A stretch of 26,094 nt of DNA from an uncultured Collinsella sp. GTDB taxonomy: Bacteria > Actinomycetota > Coriobacteriia > Coriobacteriales > Coriobacteriaceae. Below are positions 1 to 7,904 of the stretch, in pieces. Location: the NCBI GenBank assembly GCA_902478995.1, contig CABSNF010000023.1, positions 1-26,094 of the forward strand, read 5' to 3'. The position numbers and the translations under genes were made by a program. Position 1 is the stretch's first letter. The number at the start of each line of letters is the position of its first letter. A model generated the notes under the pieces. The model was not told the DNA's origin. It was given only the letters and a program-made list of their open reading frames with translations, and did not search any database.

Positions 1-2
1 TG

Positions 3-194
3 ACCGGCGACACCGACATCAACGTCATCGACACCGCCGAGTTCGCGATCCCCGGGCTTGACGACGAGTTCCGCGTCATCGTGTCCCCGTGGATCCTCTC
101 CTCGCTGATCACCGATCGCCTTGCCGCTTACTACGAGACGGTCACCAAGCACAACCTCAACTACCGTCGCTACTATCACCAGTTCGACTACTAA
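3..194 (+). CDS. SIS-domain sugar isomerase/deglycase, C-terminal fragment (FrlB-like)
   Basis: The reading frame is open from the left edge and stops at 192-194, so only the last 63 residues are present. The tail ends in an Arg-Arg-Tyr-Tyr motif followed by Asp-Tyr, preceded by a hydrophobic helix (VSPWILSSLITDRLAAYYE). From memory of the family, this matches the C-terminus of SIS-domain fructoselysine 6-phosphate deglycases (FrlB), which end in a similar RRY...Y pattern. The next gene is a FrlC-like epimerase, and frlB and frlC are neighbours in E. coli, which supports the reading. The catalytic and sugar-binding part lies outside the window, so the substrate cannot be assigned. Another SIS protein of the GlmS C-terminal type is the main alternative. 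Confidence 0.55.
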   Translation, partial: TGDTDINVIDTAEFAIPGLDDEFRVIVSPWILSSLITDRLAAYYETVTKHNLNYRRYYHQFDY

Positions 195-267
195 GAGCAA
201 ATAACGTTTGTGTAATCGGGCCTCGCTCCTATATGGAACGGGGCCTCGCTTGGGTTGGAGAGTAATT

Positions 268-1104
268 ATGAGCTATCCCCAGCTTGCCGTCATGAATATC
301 AGCCATCGTTATTTTGACCTTGAGGAGTTCTTTTCTTCGGCGTCGGCTTCGGGCTACACGTGTTGCGAGCTTTGGACTGGGGCGATGCATCTGTATGTCG
401 ATTGCCATGGATACGATTCGCTCGAGCAGGTGCGGGAGCTATCACAGCGGTATGGGGTTCGGATTGTGGGGCTTTGTCCCGAACAGAACAATCCCAAGCC
501 GTGGAATATCGCGGCGCGCGGGAATGAGGCGCGCGCTCGCACGCTCGCGTACTTTAAGAACGTTGTGGATATCGCGGCGGAACTTGGAGCCGAGCAGGTC
601 ATGGTCTCGAGCGGCTGGGCATTTTTGAACGAGCCGATCGAGGACGCGTGGGGTCGCAGCGCCTCGATGCTGCGTGCGATTGCCGAGCATGCGGGAGAGC
701 GCGGCGTGCGACTGGTGCTCGAGGCCCTACAGCCGGTTGAGTCGATGATCGTGAACTCGGCGGCCGATACGAAGCGCATGATCGAGGCAGTTGATCATCC
801 GGCACTTAAGGCGTGTCTGGATTTGGGCGCTATGGCGGTGGCGGGGGATACCATCGACGATTATTTTGATCTGCTTGGCGATGATGTCGCCCACGTGCAT
901 TTTGTCGATGTTGCGGCAGATGGCACGACGCATCTTGCCTGGGGTGACGGCGACCGCGATATGCGCGCCGACCTAGATAGGCTGGTGGCGCGCGGCTATC
1001 GCGGAGTTGTTTCGGCCGAGACCTATGATTGGCGCTATTTCGCCAATCCCGCGGCAGCCGACGCTCAGGTTATGGCGGAGTACCGACGCGCGATTGGCGC
1101 CTAA
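268..1104 (+). CDS. TIM-barrel sugar (phosphate) isomerase/epimerase, FrlC-like
   Basis: 278 residues. I chose the ATG at 268 because TTGGAG sits at 255-260; an upstream in-frame ATG at 208 would add residues with no family resemblance. The protein is a xylose-isomerase-like TIM barrel (AP endonuclease 2 family). The expected divalent-metal ligands are visible as Glu152 (LEALQP), Asp185 (CLDLG), His211 (HVHFVD) and Glu251 (SAETYD). The spacing of GYTCCELWTG, RIVGLCPEQN and QPVES resembles fructoselysine 3-epimerase FrlC. With the FrlB-like gene ending 73 bp upstream, a role in use of an Amadori product or related amino sugar is plausible, but the substrate is inference. Tagatose/psicose 3-epimerase or inosose isomerase are alternatives. 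Confidence 0.85.
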   Translation: MSYPQLAVMNISHRYFDLEEFFSSASASGYTCCELWTGAMHLYVDCHGYDSLEQVRELSQRYGVRIVGLCPEQNNPKPWNIAARGNEARARTLAYFKNVVDIAAELGAEQVMVSSGWAFLNEPIEDAWGRSASMLRAIAEHAGERGVRLVLEALQPVESMIVNSAADTKRMIEAVDHPALKACLDLGAMAVAGDTIDDYFDLLGDDVAHVHFVDVAADGTTHLAWGDGDRDMRADLDRLVARGYRGVVSAETYDWRYFANPAAADAQVMAEYRRAIGA

Positions 1105-1148
1105 GTGGGACAGGGCGCCGAGTTGGCGTTTGACGCTTTTTGAGAAAC

Positions 1149-1286
1149 GGGACGTGCTTTCCGCTTGAGGCTTCTGGTGGAAAGCACGTCCCAGAACAGG
1201 CGCTCAGAATGGGACACACTTTCCGCTGAGGACCTCAACCGGAAACCGCATCCCAGTTTTTGGCTGGCGGGCGGGACGCGCTTTCC
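1149..1286. repeat. Three GGGACnnnCTTTCC motifs at a 62-bp period, first with hairpin
   Basis: The motif starts at 1149, 1211 and 1273. The first copy forms a perfect 14-bp stem with 1179-1192. The second pairs imperfectly with a sequence ending near 1255. The third has only the left half. The spacer sequences between copies have diverged. This looks like a decayed tandem duplication of a small palindromic unit. Confidence 0.6.
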
Positions 1287-1364
1287 CCTATGTTTCCAAA
1301 TGAATACGCTATGAGCCGAGGAGGACGATTCTCCCCGCAAACACTCTAGTATGCTAAAGTACCC

Positions 1365-1394
1365 AGAAGACCGGCGGAGCTATGCCGGTCTTCT
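1365..1394 (+). promoter_or_regulatory. Perfect 11-bp hairpin in the his leader
   Basis: AGAAGACCGGC at 1365-1375 pairs exactly with GCCGGTCTTCT at 1384-1394, around an 8-base loop. It ends 22 bases before the hisZG ribosome binding site. No T-run follows, so it is not a typical terminator. It could stabilise the 5' end of the mRNA or modulate translation, but no function is shown. Confidence 0.45.
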
Positions 1395-1430
1395 GCTCTA
1401 TATGAAACACAGCATGAGGAGGCTCACCAG

Positions 1431-3146
1431 ATGACGGCCACACCGTGGGGATTCCGGGACATATTGCCCGAGGAGGCTCAGGCGCGCGAAGAGATTGCGC
1501 TGACGGTGAAGGGCTGCTTTAGGGAACATCATTACCTTCCGGTCGAGACGCCGCTGCTCGAGGACAAGGGTTCGCTCGAGGAAGGCGGCCGCATTGCGGA
1601 CACGCCGTTTAAGCTCTTTGATGACGACGGTCGCCTGCTGGTGGTCCGTCCCGACAACACGCTGCCGATCGTTCGCCTGGTCTCGACTCGCATGCGCGCG
1701 GCCGATCTGCCGCTGCGCCTGCGCTATGAGGCGCCGGTGGTCCGCGAGTGTCAGCGCAATGCCGGCGGCTCGCGTCAGTTTACGCAACTGGGTTTTGAGC
1801 TTATCGGCGCGGGCGATACCGCGGGCGATGTCGAGATTGTCTCGCTCGTGGCCGAGGCCGTGCGCAAGTTGGCGCTGCCCGATGCGCGCATTATCGCAGG
1901 TAGCGTGCGTCCGTTTAAGGAGCTGCTTGCGGCGTGCGAGGATCGCAAGCTGGCCGCCGAGGCCCTGCGCTGCGTGCACGCCAACGACTTTGTGGGCCTC
2001 GATGCCCGCGTGGCAGCAAGCGTCGAGTCCGATGCCGTCAAGGCCGCCATTAGCGAGCTGCCACGTCTGCACGGCGGTGCCGAGGTGCTCGACCGCGTGG
2101 ACGCGCTGCTGGAGGCCGCCGGTATCGTCGCGCCGCTGACGCGCGAGCTGCGTGCCCTGGTTGAGGGCCTGGCACCCGAGGACGCCCAGGTGCTGTCGTT
2201 CGACTTCTCTATCATGAACTCGTTTGATTACTACACGGGCCTGGTCTTTAAGGCCTATGCCGGCGGCTTGCCCGATCCGGTCGGTTCGGGCGGACGCTAT
2301 GACTCCATCTTTACCGGCGCGTTCGGCGACGGCATCGAGGTGCCGGCGGCGGGCTTCGCCTTTTCGCTCGAGCGCCTGGAGGCCGCGCGCACTTCGGCCG
2401 AGGACGCCGCCCCCGATGGCGACCACGCCGTGGGCCGTGGCGCCGAGGGTCCGCTGCGTATCGCCGTGCCCAAGGGCTCGCTTAAGGCCGACACGCTCGA
2501 CGTGCTCGAGGCCGCGGGCTTGGACGTCTCTGAGCTGCGTGACCCCGGCCGTCACCTGATCGTGCGCGGCCGCGACACGCGTGCCGGCAAGGGCGCGGTC
2601 GGAGATATCGAGTTTGTCATCGTGCGTCCCAGCGATGCGCCTGCCTTTGTGGGCTGCGGTGGTGCCGATTGCGGCATCTGCGGTTGGGACTCGCTCATCG
2701 AGGCAGACCTCAACCTGCTGCAGCTGGTCGACCTGGGCTATGGCCTGTGCACCTTTATCGAGGCAGAGCCCGCATGGCGCGCCGGTCAGGCCGAGCGCAA
2801 CTATGCCCGCCGCGGTTCGCTTCGCGTGGCAACCAAGTACCCGCGCATCGCGAGTGCCTGGTATGCCGAGCGCGGCGTGAACGCCGATATCGTCTCGCTG
2901 CACGGCAACATCGAGCTGGGCCCCATTGTCGGCATGACCGATCGCATCGTGGATATTACCGCCACGGGCGCTACGCTGCGCGACAACGACCTGGTCATCA
3001 CCGGTCGCATCATGGACTGCACGGCCCGCTTCTTTGTCAACCCGGGCGCCGCTCGCTTGGATCCGCGCGTACGCAATCTGGCAGATCGCTTGGCGGCAGC
3101 CGTGAAGGACAAGCATTTTGAGCCCGTTGCGGGCTCGGCACAATAG
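1431..3146 (+). CDS. hisZG: Fused HisZ-HisG: ATP phosphoribosyltransferase regulatory and catalytic subunits
   Basis: 571 residues in one uninterrupted frame; AGGAGG at 1417-1422 supports the ATG at 1431. Residues 1-320 are HisZ, a histidyl-tRNA-synthetase paralogue: motif-2-like RYEAPVVRE (99-107), SFDYYTGLVF (264-273) and GSGGRYD (285-291). Residues 342-560 are short-form HisG: RIAVPKGSL (343-351) and the PRPP-binding loop VDITATGATL (507-516). An Asp/Gly/Ala-rich linker (about 320-341) joins them. Short HisG lacks its own regulatory domain and normally works in a complex with separate HisZ, so the fusion fixes partners that must assemble. It catalyses the first committed step, PRPP plus ATP to phosphoribosyl-ATP. 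Unusually, Cys409, Cys414 and Cys417 lie in the HisG segment where hydrophobic or other residues are usual. Confidence 0.93.
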   Translation: MTATPWGFRDILPEEAQAREEIALTVKGCFREHHYLPVETPLLEDKGSLEEGGRIADTPFKLFDDDGRLLVVRPDNTLPIVRLVSTRMRAADLPLRLRYEAPVVRECQRNAGGSRQFTQLGFELIGAGDTAGDVEIVSLVAEAVRKLALPDARIIAGSVRPFKELLAACEDRKLAAEALRCVHANDFVGLDARVAASVESDAVKAAISELPRLHGGAEVLDRVDALLEAAGIVAPLTRELRALVEGLAPEDAQVLSFDFSIMNSFDYYTGLVFKAYAGGLPDPVGSGGRYDSIFTGAFGDGIEVPAAGFAFSLERLEAARTSAEDAAPDGDHAVGRGAEGPLRIAVPKGSLKADTLDVLEAAGLDVSELRDPGRHLIVRGRDTRAGKGAVGDIEFVIVRPSDAPAFVGCGGADCGICGWDSLIEADLNLLQLVDLGYGLCTFIEAEPAWRAGQAERNYARRGSLRVATKYPRIASAWYAERGVNADIVSLHGNIELGPIVGMTDRIVDITATGATLRDNDLVITGRIMDCTARFFVNPGAARLDPRVRNLADRLAAAVKDKHFEPVAGSAQ

Positions 3147-3238
3147 CGCGAGCACGCACGGGCGCCCCAACGTCTGGGCTGCGGGCCGCCTGGCCTCTCG
3201 TTTTTCGAACATAACCTCGACCGATAGGGGATACCGAT

Positions 3239-4675
3239 ATGAAGACTATCAAGCTTGCTCCCGGCGAGCGTCTCGTTACCAACCAGCTCAACCGCAAGGG
3301 CGTGCTGCCGCGAAACATCGTCGACGCCGCCCGCGATATCGTGGCCAACGTGCGCGCCAACGGCGATGCCGCGGTGCGCGATTACTGTCGGCGTTTTGAC
3401 GGTGTCGAGCTGCAGAGCTTCCGCCTGCCGCAGGAGCAGATCGATGCCGCGCTCGAAGGTCTTGATCCGGCCTTTGTCGCCGCGCTCGAGAAGGCCGCGC
3501 GCCAGATCCGCGAGTTCCACCAGCGCGAGGTCGAGCAGAGCTGGTTTACCACGCGTGCGGACGGCACGATGCTCGGCGTTAAGGTGACCCCGCTCGCGGC
3601 GGCCGGCATCTACGTACCGGGCGGTCGTGCGCAGTACCCCTCCACGGTGCTCATGAATGCCATTCCCGCCAAGGTCGCCGGCGTCAAGCGCGTGGTCATG
3701 GTGACCCCGCCGCAAAAAGACGGCCTGATCAGCCCCTACACGCTCGCCGCGGCAAAGCTCGGCGGCGTGGACGAGATCTATATGGTGGGCGGCGCCCAGG
3801 CCGTGGCCGCGCTGGCATACGGTACCGAGACCATTCCGCGCGTCGACAAAATCACCGGCCCGGGCAACGCCTTTGTTGCCGCTGCCAAGCAGATCGTCTC
3901 CGGCGACGTGGGCATCGATATGGTCGCTGGCCCCTCCGAGGTCTGTGTGCTGGCCGATGCTACGGCCAAGCCCATGGTGGTCGCGGCCGACTTGATGGCC
4001 CAGGCCGAGCATGATCCGCTGGCGGCCTGCTATCTGGTGACCTGCGACGAGCAGTTTGCGCGTGAGGTCGAGACGGGTATCGGCATTCTGGTAGCGCAGT
4101 CTCCGCGTGCCGAGATCACGCGCGCCTCACTCGATAACGAAGGCACCATCGTGGTGGCCGCCGACATGGCTGCCGCCGTCGAGGCGGTGAACACCGTGGC
4201 GCCCGAGCACCTGGAGCTGCACTGCAAAGACGCGATGGGCCTGCTTGGCGGCATTCGCAACGCCGGCGCCATCTTTGTGGGCGCTTGGAGCTCCGAGCCG
4301 CTCGGCGATTATGTTGCCGGCCCCAACCACACGCTGCCGACCGGCGGTACGGCCATGTTCTCCAACCCGCTTTCGGTCGAAGAGTTCGTTAAGCGCTCGA
4401 GCGTCATTTGCTATACGCCCGAGGGCCTGCTCTCCGACGCTCCCGCAACACAGCGCCTGGCCGAGGCCGAGGGTCTGTGGGCACACGCGCTTTCCGCCGC
4501 GCTACGTCGTCGCGTGTTGGAGCAGGGCGAGGATGCCGTGAGTGCCGAGTCGCTGGCCGCGGCCGATCTGACCAAGGTTGCCTGGCCGGGCGACGCCGTG
4601 GCGACGGTCGCCGAGGGTGTGGACCTGGCGGCTGCAAGCGCGGATGGTGCTGGCCCGACCGGCGAGGAGGCCTAA
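3239..4675 (+). CDS. hisD: Histidinol dehydrogenase
   Basis: 478 residues. AGGGG at 3226-3230 precedes the ATG. It oxidises L-histidinol to L-histidine in two NAD-dependent steps, the end of the pathway. Expected zinc and catalytic residues are visible: Gln255 and His258 (AQAEHDP), Glu323-His324 (APEHLE), Asp357 (LGDYVAGPNHTLPTGG) and His416 (GLWAHA). The NAD-site region GPGNAFVAAAK follows the family. About 45 residues extend beyond the usual C-terminus (roughly 430-478), rich in Ala, Glu and Gly; they contain the ribosome binding site of hisC. The gene lies 92 bp after hisZG and one base before the hisC start, consistent with one transcript. Confidence 0.97.
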   Translation: MKTIKLAPGERLVTNQLNRKGVLPRNIVDAARDIVANVRANGDAAVRDYCRRFDGVELQSFRLPQEQIDAALEGLDPAFVAALEKAARQIREFHQREVEQSWFTTRADGTMLGVKVTPLAAAGIYVPGGRAQYPSTVLMNAIPAKVAGVKRVVMVTPPQKDGLISPYTLAAAKLGGVDEIYMVGGAQAVAALAYGTETIPRVDKITGPGNAFVAAAKQIVSGDVGIDMVAGPSEVCVLADATAKPMVVAADLMAQAEHDPLAACYLVTCDEQFAREVETGIGILVAQSPRAEITRASLDNEGTIVVAADMAAAVEAVNTVAPEHLELHCKDAMGLLGGIRNAGAIFVGAWSSEPLGDYVAGPNHTLPTGGTAMFSNPLSVEEFVKRSSVICYTPEGLLSDAPATQRLAEAEGLWAHALSAALRRRVLEQGEDAVSAESLAAADLTKVAWPGDAVATVAEGVDLAAASADGAGPTGEEA

Positions 4676-4676
4676 A

Positions 4677-5792
4677 ATGGCCGAACTCACGCCCCGCATG
4701 AAGGAGTTCGTCCAGCCCTACTTGGCCGGTATTGAGCCCTACGATCCCAACTTTACGCCTACGCGCATCAACCTTTCGGCCAACGAGAACACCTATCCCG
4801 TGCCGGCCGGCGTGCGCGAGGCGATTGATGCAGCCCTGGCTGCCACGCCGCTCAACCGTTATCCCGACCCCATGTCCAACGACCTGCGCGATGAGCTTGC
4901 TGCTTGGCATGGCGTGACGCGCGAGAATATCTGCGTGGGCAACGGCGGTGACGAGCTGCTCTATAACTACTTGCTGGCGTTTGGCGGCGCGGGGCGGACC
5001 CTGCTCAACTGCCCGCCGTGCTTTAGCGAGTATGCGTTCTTTGCGTCGCTGTGCCAGACCGAGGTGCGCGACGTGTGGCGCGACCCGGCGACCTTTGAGC
5101 TCGACCAGGCGGCGGTGCTTGCGGCGGCTCCCGAGTGCAATCTGGCGATCGTGACCTCGCCCAACAATCCCACGGGTGACGTGGCGCCGCTCGACTTTGT
5201 TGCGGCTCTGTGCGATGCCTGCCCCGGCATGGTCATGGTCGACGAGGCCTACGTTGAGTTTGCGGACGATTCGTTTGGCGCGGCTACCACGGCGCAGGGG
5301 CTTATCTCCGAGCATCCCAACCTGGCGATTCTGCATACGCTGTCCAAGGCGTTCGGCGCCGCCGGCACGCGTCTGGGCTATGTGATTGCGGCGCCCGAGG
5401 TCATCGGCGTGTTCGCGGCGATTCGCCAGATCTATTCGGTTAACGTTCTGAGTCAGGCCGTCGCGCTTGCCTGCGTGCGTGCCCGCGATGCGTACGCGCC
5501 CGTGGTGGCACAGGTTGCATCCGAGCGCGAGCGCGAGCTGTGCGCCCTGCACGCAATGGCTGCCGAGGGTCTGCCCGTGGAGGCGTGGCCGAGCGCGGCG
5601 AACTTTGTGCTCGTGCGCACGCCGCATGCCACGCACGTGCGCGAGCGTCTGCGCGACGAGTATTCGATTTTGGTGCGCGACTTTAGCTATGCGCCGGGGC
5701 TTGCGGACTGCCTACGTATTACCGTGGGTACCCCGCAGGAAAACGACGAGGTGCTGGCCGCGTTTGCCACGCTGGTGAAGGAGGAGATGTAG
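4677..5792 (+). CDS. hisC: Histidinol-phosphate aminotransferase
   Basis: 371 residues. The ATG at 4677 is one base after the hisD stop, with GAGGAGG at 4664-4670 inside hisD. It is a PLP-dependent fold-type I aminotransferase converting imidazole-acetol phosphate to histidinol phosphate with glutamate as donor. Visible motifs are LSANEN (33-38), SPNNPTGD (161-168), MVDEAYVEF (187-195) and the PLP-binding lysine Lys224 in TLSKAFG, followed by the phosphate-anchoring TRLGY. Length and motifs are normal. The stop is directly followed by the hisB start, implying translational coupling. Confidence 0.97.
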   Translation: MAELTPRMKEFVQPYLAGIEPYDPNFTPTRINLSANENTYPVPAGVREAIDAALAATPLNRYPDPMSNDLRDELAAWHGVTRENICVGNGGDELLYNYLLAFGGAGRTLLNCPPCFSEYAFFASLCQTEVRDVWRDPATFELDQAAVLAAAPECNLAIVTSPNNPTGDVAPLDFVAALCDACPGMVMVDEAYVEFADDSFGAATTAQGLISEHPNLAILHTLSKAFGAAGTRLGYVIAAPEVIGVFAAIRQIYSVNVLSQAVALACVRARDAYAPVVAQVASERERELCALHAMAAEGLPVEAWPSAANFVLVRTPHATHVRERLRDEYSILVRDFSYAPGLADCLRITVGTPQENDEVLAAFATLVKEEM

Positions 5793-6380
5793 ATGGACCG
5801 CTATGCCGAGGTGACCCGCAAGACGGGCGAGACCGACATTGTCGTAAAGCTCGACTTGGACGGATCTGGCGTGTGCGATATCTCGACCGGCGTGCCGTTT
5901 TTCGACCACATGCTCAACGCTTTTGGCCGCCATGGTCTGTTCGATCTGACGGTGCACGCGGTGGGCGACGTGGAGGTCGATGCGCACCACACCGTCGAGG
6001 ACACGGGTATTGTGCTGGGCGAGGCGTTTTGCCAGGCGCTGGGCGACAAGGCGGGCATTACGCGCTTTGCCGACGCGGCGATCGCCATGGACGAGACGCT
6101 TGTGATGGCTGCTGTTGATATTTCGGGCCGCGGGCAGGCCTACTGCGAGTTGCCCGTGCCGACCGAGCGCGTGGGCAGCTTCGATACCGAGCTGGCCGTC
6201 GAGTTCTTCTACGCCTTTGCGCGCGACGCCAAGCTCACGCTGCACGTGCGCGAGCTGGCGGGCAGCAACTCGCATCACATTATCGAGGCCGCCTTTAAGG
6301 CCGTGGGCCGCACGATGCGTCGCGCCTGCGAGCTCGATCCCCGCGTGCAGGGCATCCCCAGCACCAAGGGCTCGCTGTAA
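5793..6380 (+). CDS. hisB: Imidazoleglycerol-phosphate dehydratase
   Basis: 195 residues, starting at the base after the hisC stop; GGAGGAG lies just before that stop. It dehydrates imidazoleglycerol phosphate to imidazole-acetol phosphate. The two metal-binding HHxxE-type motifs are visible: DAHHTVED (His65, His66, Glu69) and SHHIIEAAFK (His161, His162, Glu165). FFDHML (36-41) and the C-terminal STKGSL are family hallmarks. This is the single-function form without the N-terminal HAD phosphatase found in the E. coli fusion, so a separate histidinol phosphatase is needed; the PHP gene at 9643-10554 fits. Confidence 0.97.
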   Translation: MDRYAEVTRKTGETDIVVKLDLDGSGVCDISTGVPFFDHMLNAFGRHGLFDLTVHAVGDVEVDAHHTVEDTGIVLGEAFCQALGDKAGITRFADAAIAMDETLVMAAVDISGRGQAYCELPVPTERVGSFDTELAVEFFYAFARDAKLTLHVRELAGSNSHHIIEAAFKAVGRTMRRACELDPRVQGIPSTKGSL

Positions 6381-6393
6381 CCGTCACAAGGGT

Positions 6394-6434
6394 AAAACCA
6401 CCACAAAGGTGTCTGTCCCCTTTGTGGTGGTTTT
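6394..6434. repeat. Perfect 16-bp inverted repeat between hisB and hisH
   Basis: AAAACCACCACAAAGG at 6394-6409 pairs exactly with 6419-6434 around a 9-base loop. It begins 14 bases after the hisB stop and ends 25 bases before the hisH start. A TTTT ends the + strand arm and an AAAA starts the other, so it could act as a weak bidirectional terminator or an mRNA processing site within the his transcript. It also has the form of a mobile palindromic (REP-like) element. Confidence 0.75.
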
Positions 6435-6459
6435 GGATGATGAGAAGAGGGAGGGTCGC

Positions 6460-7161
6460 GTGGGCGAACCGAAGATCGTGGTGGTCGACTACCACAAGGG
6501 CAACTTGTCGAGCGTTGCGCGCGGGCTTGCGCGCGCCGGTGCCGCCGCCTGCACGTCGGACGATCCGGAGCAGATCCGCAACGCCGACGGCCTGGTCATC
6601 CCGGGCGTGGGCGCGTTTTACGACGCGATCGCCTTTATGCGCGAGGGCGGCGAGGCGGACGCGGTGCTCGACGCCGTTGCCGCCGGAACTCCGTTGCTCG
6701 GCATCTGCCTGGGCCTTCAGTTGTTTTTTGAGCGCGGCAACGAGGGCGTTCCTGCGAGCGAGAGCGCGGTCGCCGACGGCAACGCCTCCGAGCGGGCCGG
6801 TGCCCTCTGGGTCGATGGCCTGGGTATTATGCGCGGTTCGTGCATGCGCCTGGAGTCGAGCCGCCTGAAGGTGCCGCACGTGGGCTGGGACCAGGTGCAC
6901 ATGACGCCCGCCGGTGCGGCCGATCCGCTGCTTACTGGTTTTGCCGAGGGTGCCAACATGTACTTCACCCACAGCTACGCGGTGGCCGACGATTCCGATG
7001 CCGCCGATGTGCTGGCGCGCACGCACTATACGCGGAGCTTCCCGTGCATCGTGCGCCATGGCAACGTGTGGGGTTGCCAGTTCCATCCCGAGAAATCCTC
7101 CGCGCTGGGTCAGCGCATCCTTAAGAACTTCGTCAACATCGTCGAGGAGGCCGGCCGATGA
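6460..7161 (+). CDS. hisH: Imidazole glycerol phosphate synthase, glutaminase subunit
   Basis: 233 residues. I chose the GTG at 6460, preceded by AGAGGGAGGG at 6446-6455; upstream in-frame codons fall in the palindrome and hisB. It is a class I glutamine amidotransferase that feeds ammonia to HisF. The catalytic triad is visible: Cys83 in GICLGLQLFF, His209 and Glu211 in CQFHPEKSS. VPHVGWDQV (138-146) and YFTHSYA (168-174) are HisH motifs. Residues about 94-117 form an insertion relative to typical HisH. The last four bases overlap the hisA start. Confidence 0.96.
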   Translation: MGEPKIVVVDYHKGNLSSVARGLARAGAAACTSDDPEQIRNADGLVIPGVGAFYDAIAFMREGGEADAVLDAVAAGTPLLGICLGLQLFFERGNEGVPASESAVADGNASERAGALWVDGLGIMRGSCMRLESSRLKVPHVGWDQVHMTPAGAADPLLTGFAEGANMYFTHSYAVADDSDAADVLARTHYTRSFPCIVRHGNVWGCQFHPEKSSALGQRILKNFVNIVEEAGR

Positions 7162-7901
7162 TCCTGTTTCCCGCAATCGATCTGATCGGCGGCAAGGTCG
7201 TGCGCCTGGAGCGCGGCGACCGGAGTCGCTGCAAGGTATATTCCGACGACCCCGTGGCCGTTGCTCGCTCGTTTGCCGAGCAGGGCGCAAGCTGGGTGCA
7301 CGTCGTCGACCTGTCCGCTGCCTTTGGCGAGGACGAGGACACATGCGCTGCCAACTCGGCGGCGATTAAGGCCATCTGCGGCGTCAACGGTCTGTCCGTG
7401 GACGTGGGCGGCGGCGTCCGCTCGCTCGCGCGCATCGACGAGTTGGCCGGCTACGGTGCGCGCCGCATCGCACTAGGCACGGTGCTCGTGACCGAGCCGG
7501 GTTTTGCCGAGGTGGCGGCCCAAGGCTTTGGCGAGCTGTTGGTGGCAGATATTGCCGCACGCGACGGCCAGGTCAAGGTGAATGGCTGGCGTGACGGTGC
7601 GGGCGTGGCGCTCGACGACGCCGTGGCGCAGCTTTCCGAGCTGGGTTTTAAGCATCTGGTGTATACCGACATTGCGCGCGATGGCATGCAGACGGGCATC
7701 GATGTGGCGGCGTATCGCCATGTGGCCGAGGTCGCGGGCTTTCCCGTCGTGGCATCGGGTGGCATCTCGACGCTCGACGACATCCGCGCGCTGGCCGCAG
7801 TGGGTGAGGGCGCGATTGAAGGTGCCATTACCGGTCGCGCGCTCTACGAGGGCAACTTTACGCTGGTACAGGCGCTGACCGCCGCCCGAGGGGAGGAGTA
7901 G
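7158..7901 (+). CDS. hisA: ProFAR isomerase
   Basis: 247 residues. ATGA overlap with the hisH stop and GAGGAGG at 7144-7150 fix the start. A (beta/alpha)8 barrel enzyme that isomerises ProFAR to PRFAR by an Amadori rearrangement. The catalytic aspartates are Asp8 (FPAIDLIGGK) and Asp131 (LVADIAARDG) with the family motif YTDIARDGM (169-177). Phosphate-binding glycines appear in VDVGGGVRS (81-89) and VASGGIS (198-204). In some actinobacteria the orthologue PriA also serves tryptophan synthesis; the sequence alone does not settle whether this one does. Confidence 0.95.
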   Translation: MILFPAIDLIGGKVVRLERGDRSRCKVYSDDPVAVARSFAEQGASWVHVVDLSAAFGEDEDTCAANSAAIKAICGVNGLSVDVGGGVRSLARIDELAGYGARRIALGTVLVTEPGFAEVAAQGFGELLVADIAARDGQVKVNGWRDGAGVALDDAVAQLSELGFKHLVYTDIARDGMQTGIDVAAYRHVAEVAGFPVVASGGISTLDDIRALAAVGEGAIEGAITGRALYEGNFTLVQALTAARGEE

Positions 7902-7904
7902 CCC

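Larger units (their letters stand above)
1105..1430. other. Noncoding stretch upstream of the histidine cluster, with repeats and a hairpin
   Basis: No convincing gene is seen. A 14-bp motif of the form GGGACnnnCTTTCC occurs at 1149, 1211 and 1273, exactly 62 bases apart, and the first copy pairs with a perfect inverted copy at 1179-1192. Near the his start a perfect 11-bp stem (1365-1375 with 1384-1394, 8-base loop) lies in the presumed leader. A weak -10 candidate, TATGCT, is at 1350-1355 with no recognisable -35. The ribosome binding site AGGAGG is at 1417-1422. Confidence 0.6.

Noticed and set aside
1402..1434. A 10-codon possible his leader peptide (MKHSMRRLTR) overlapping the hisZG start
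   Set aside because: It has only one His codon, its ATG has no ribosome binding site of its own, and no terminator/antiterminator pair is visible.
1398..3212. A 604-codon open frame on the - strand over hisZG
   Set aside because: It is antisense to a gene with clear domain motifs, and its His/Gln/Arg-rich translation is typical of shadow frames in GC-rich DNA.
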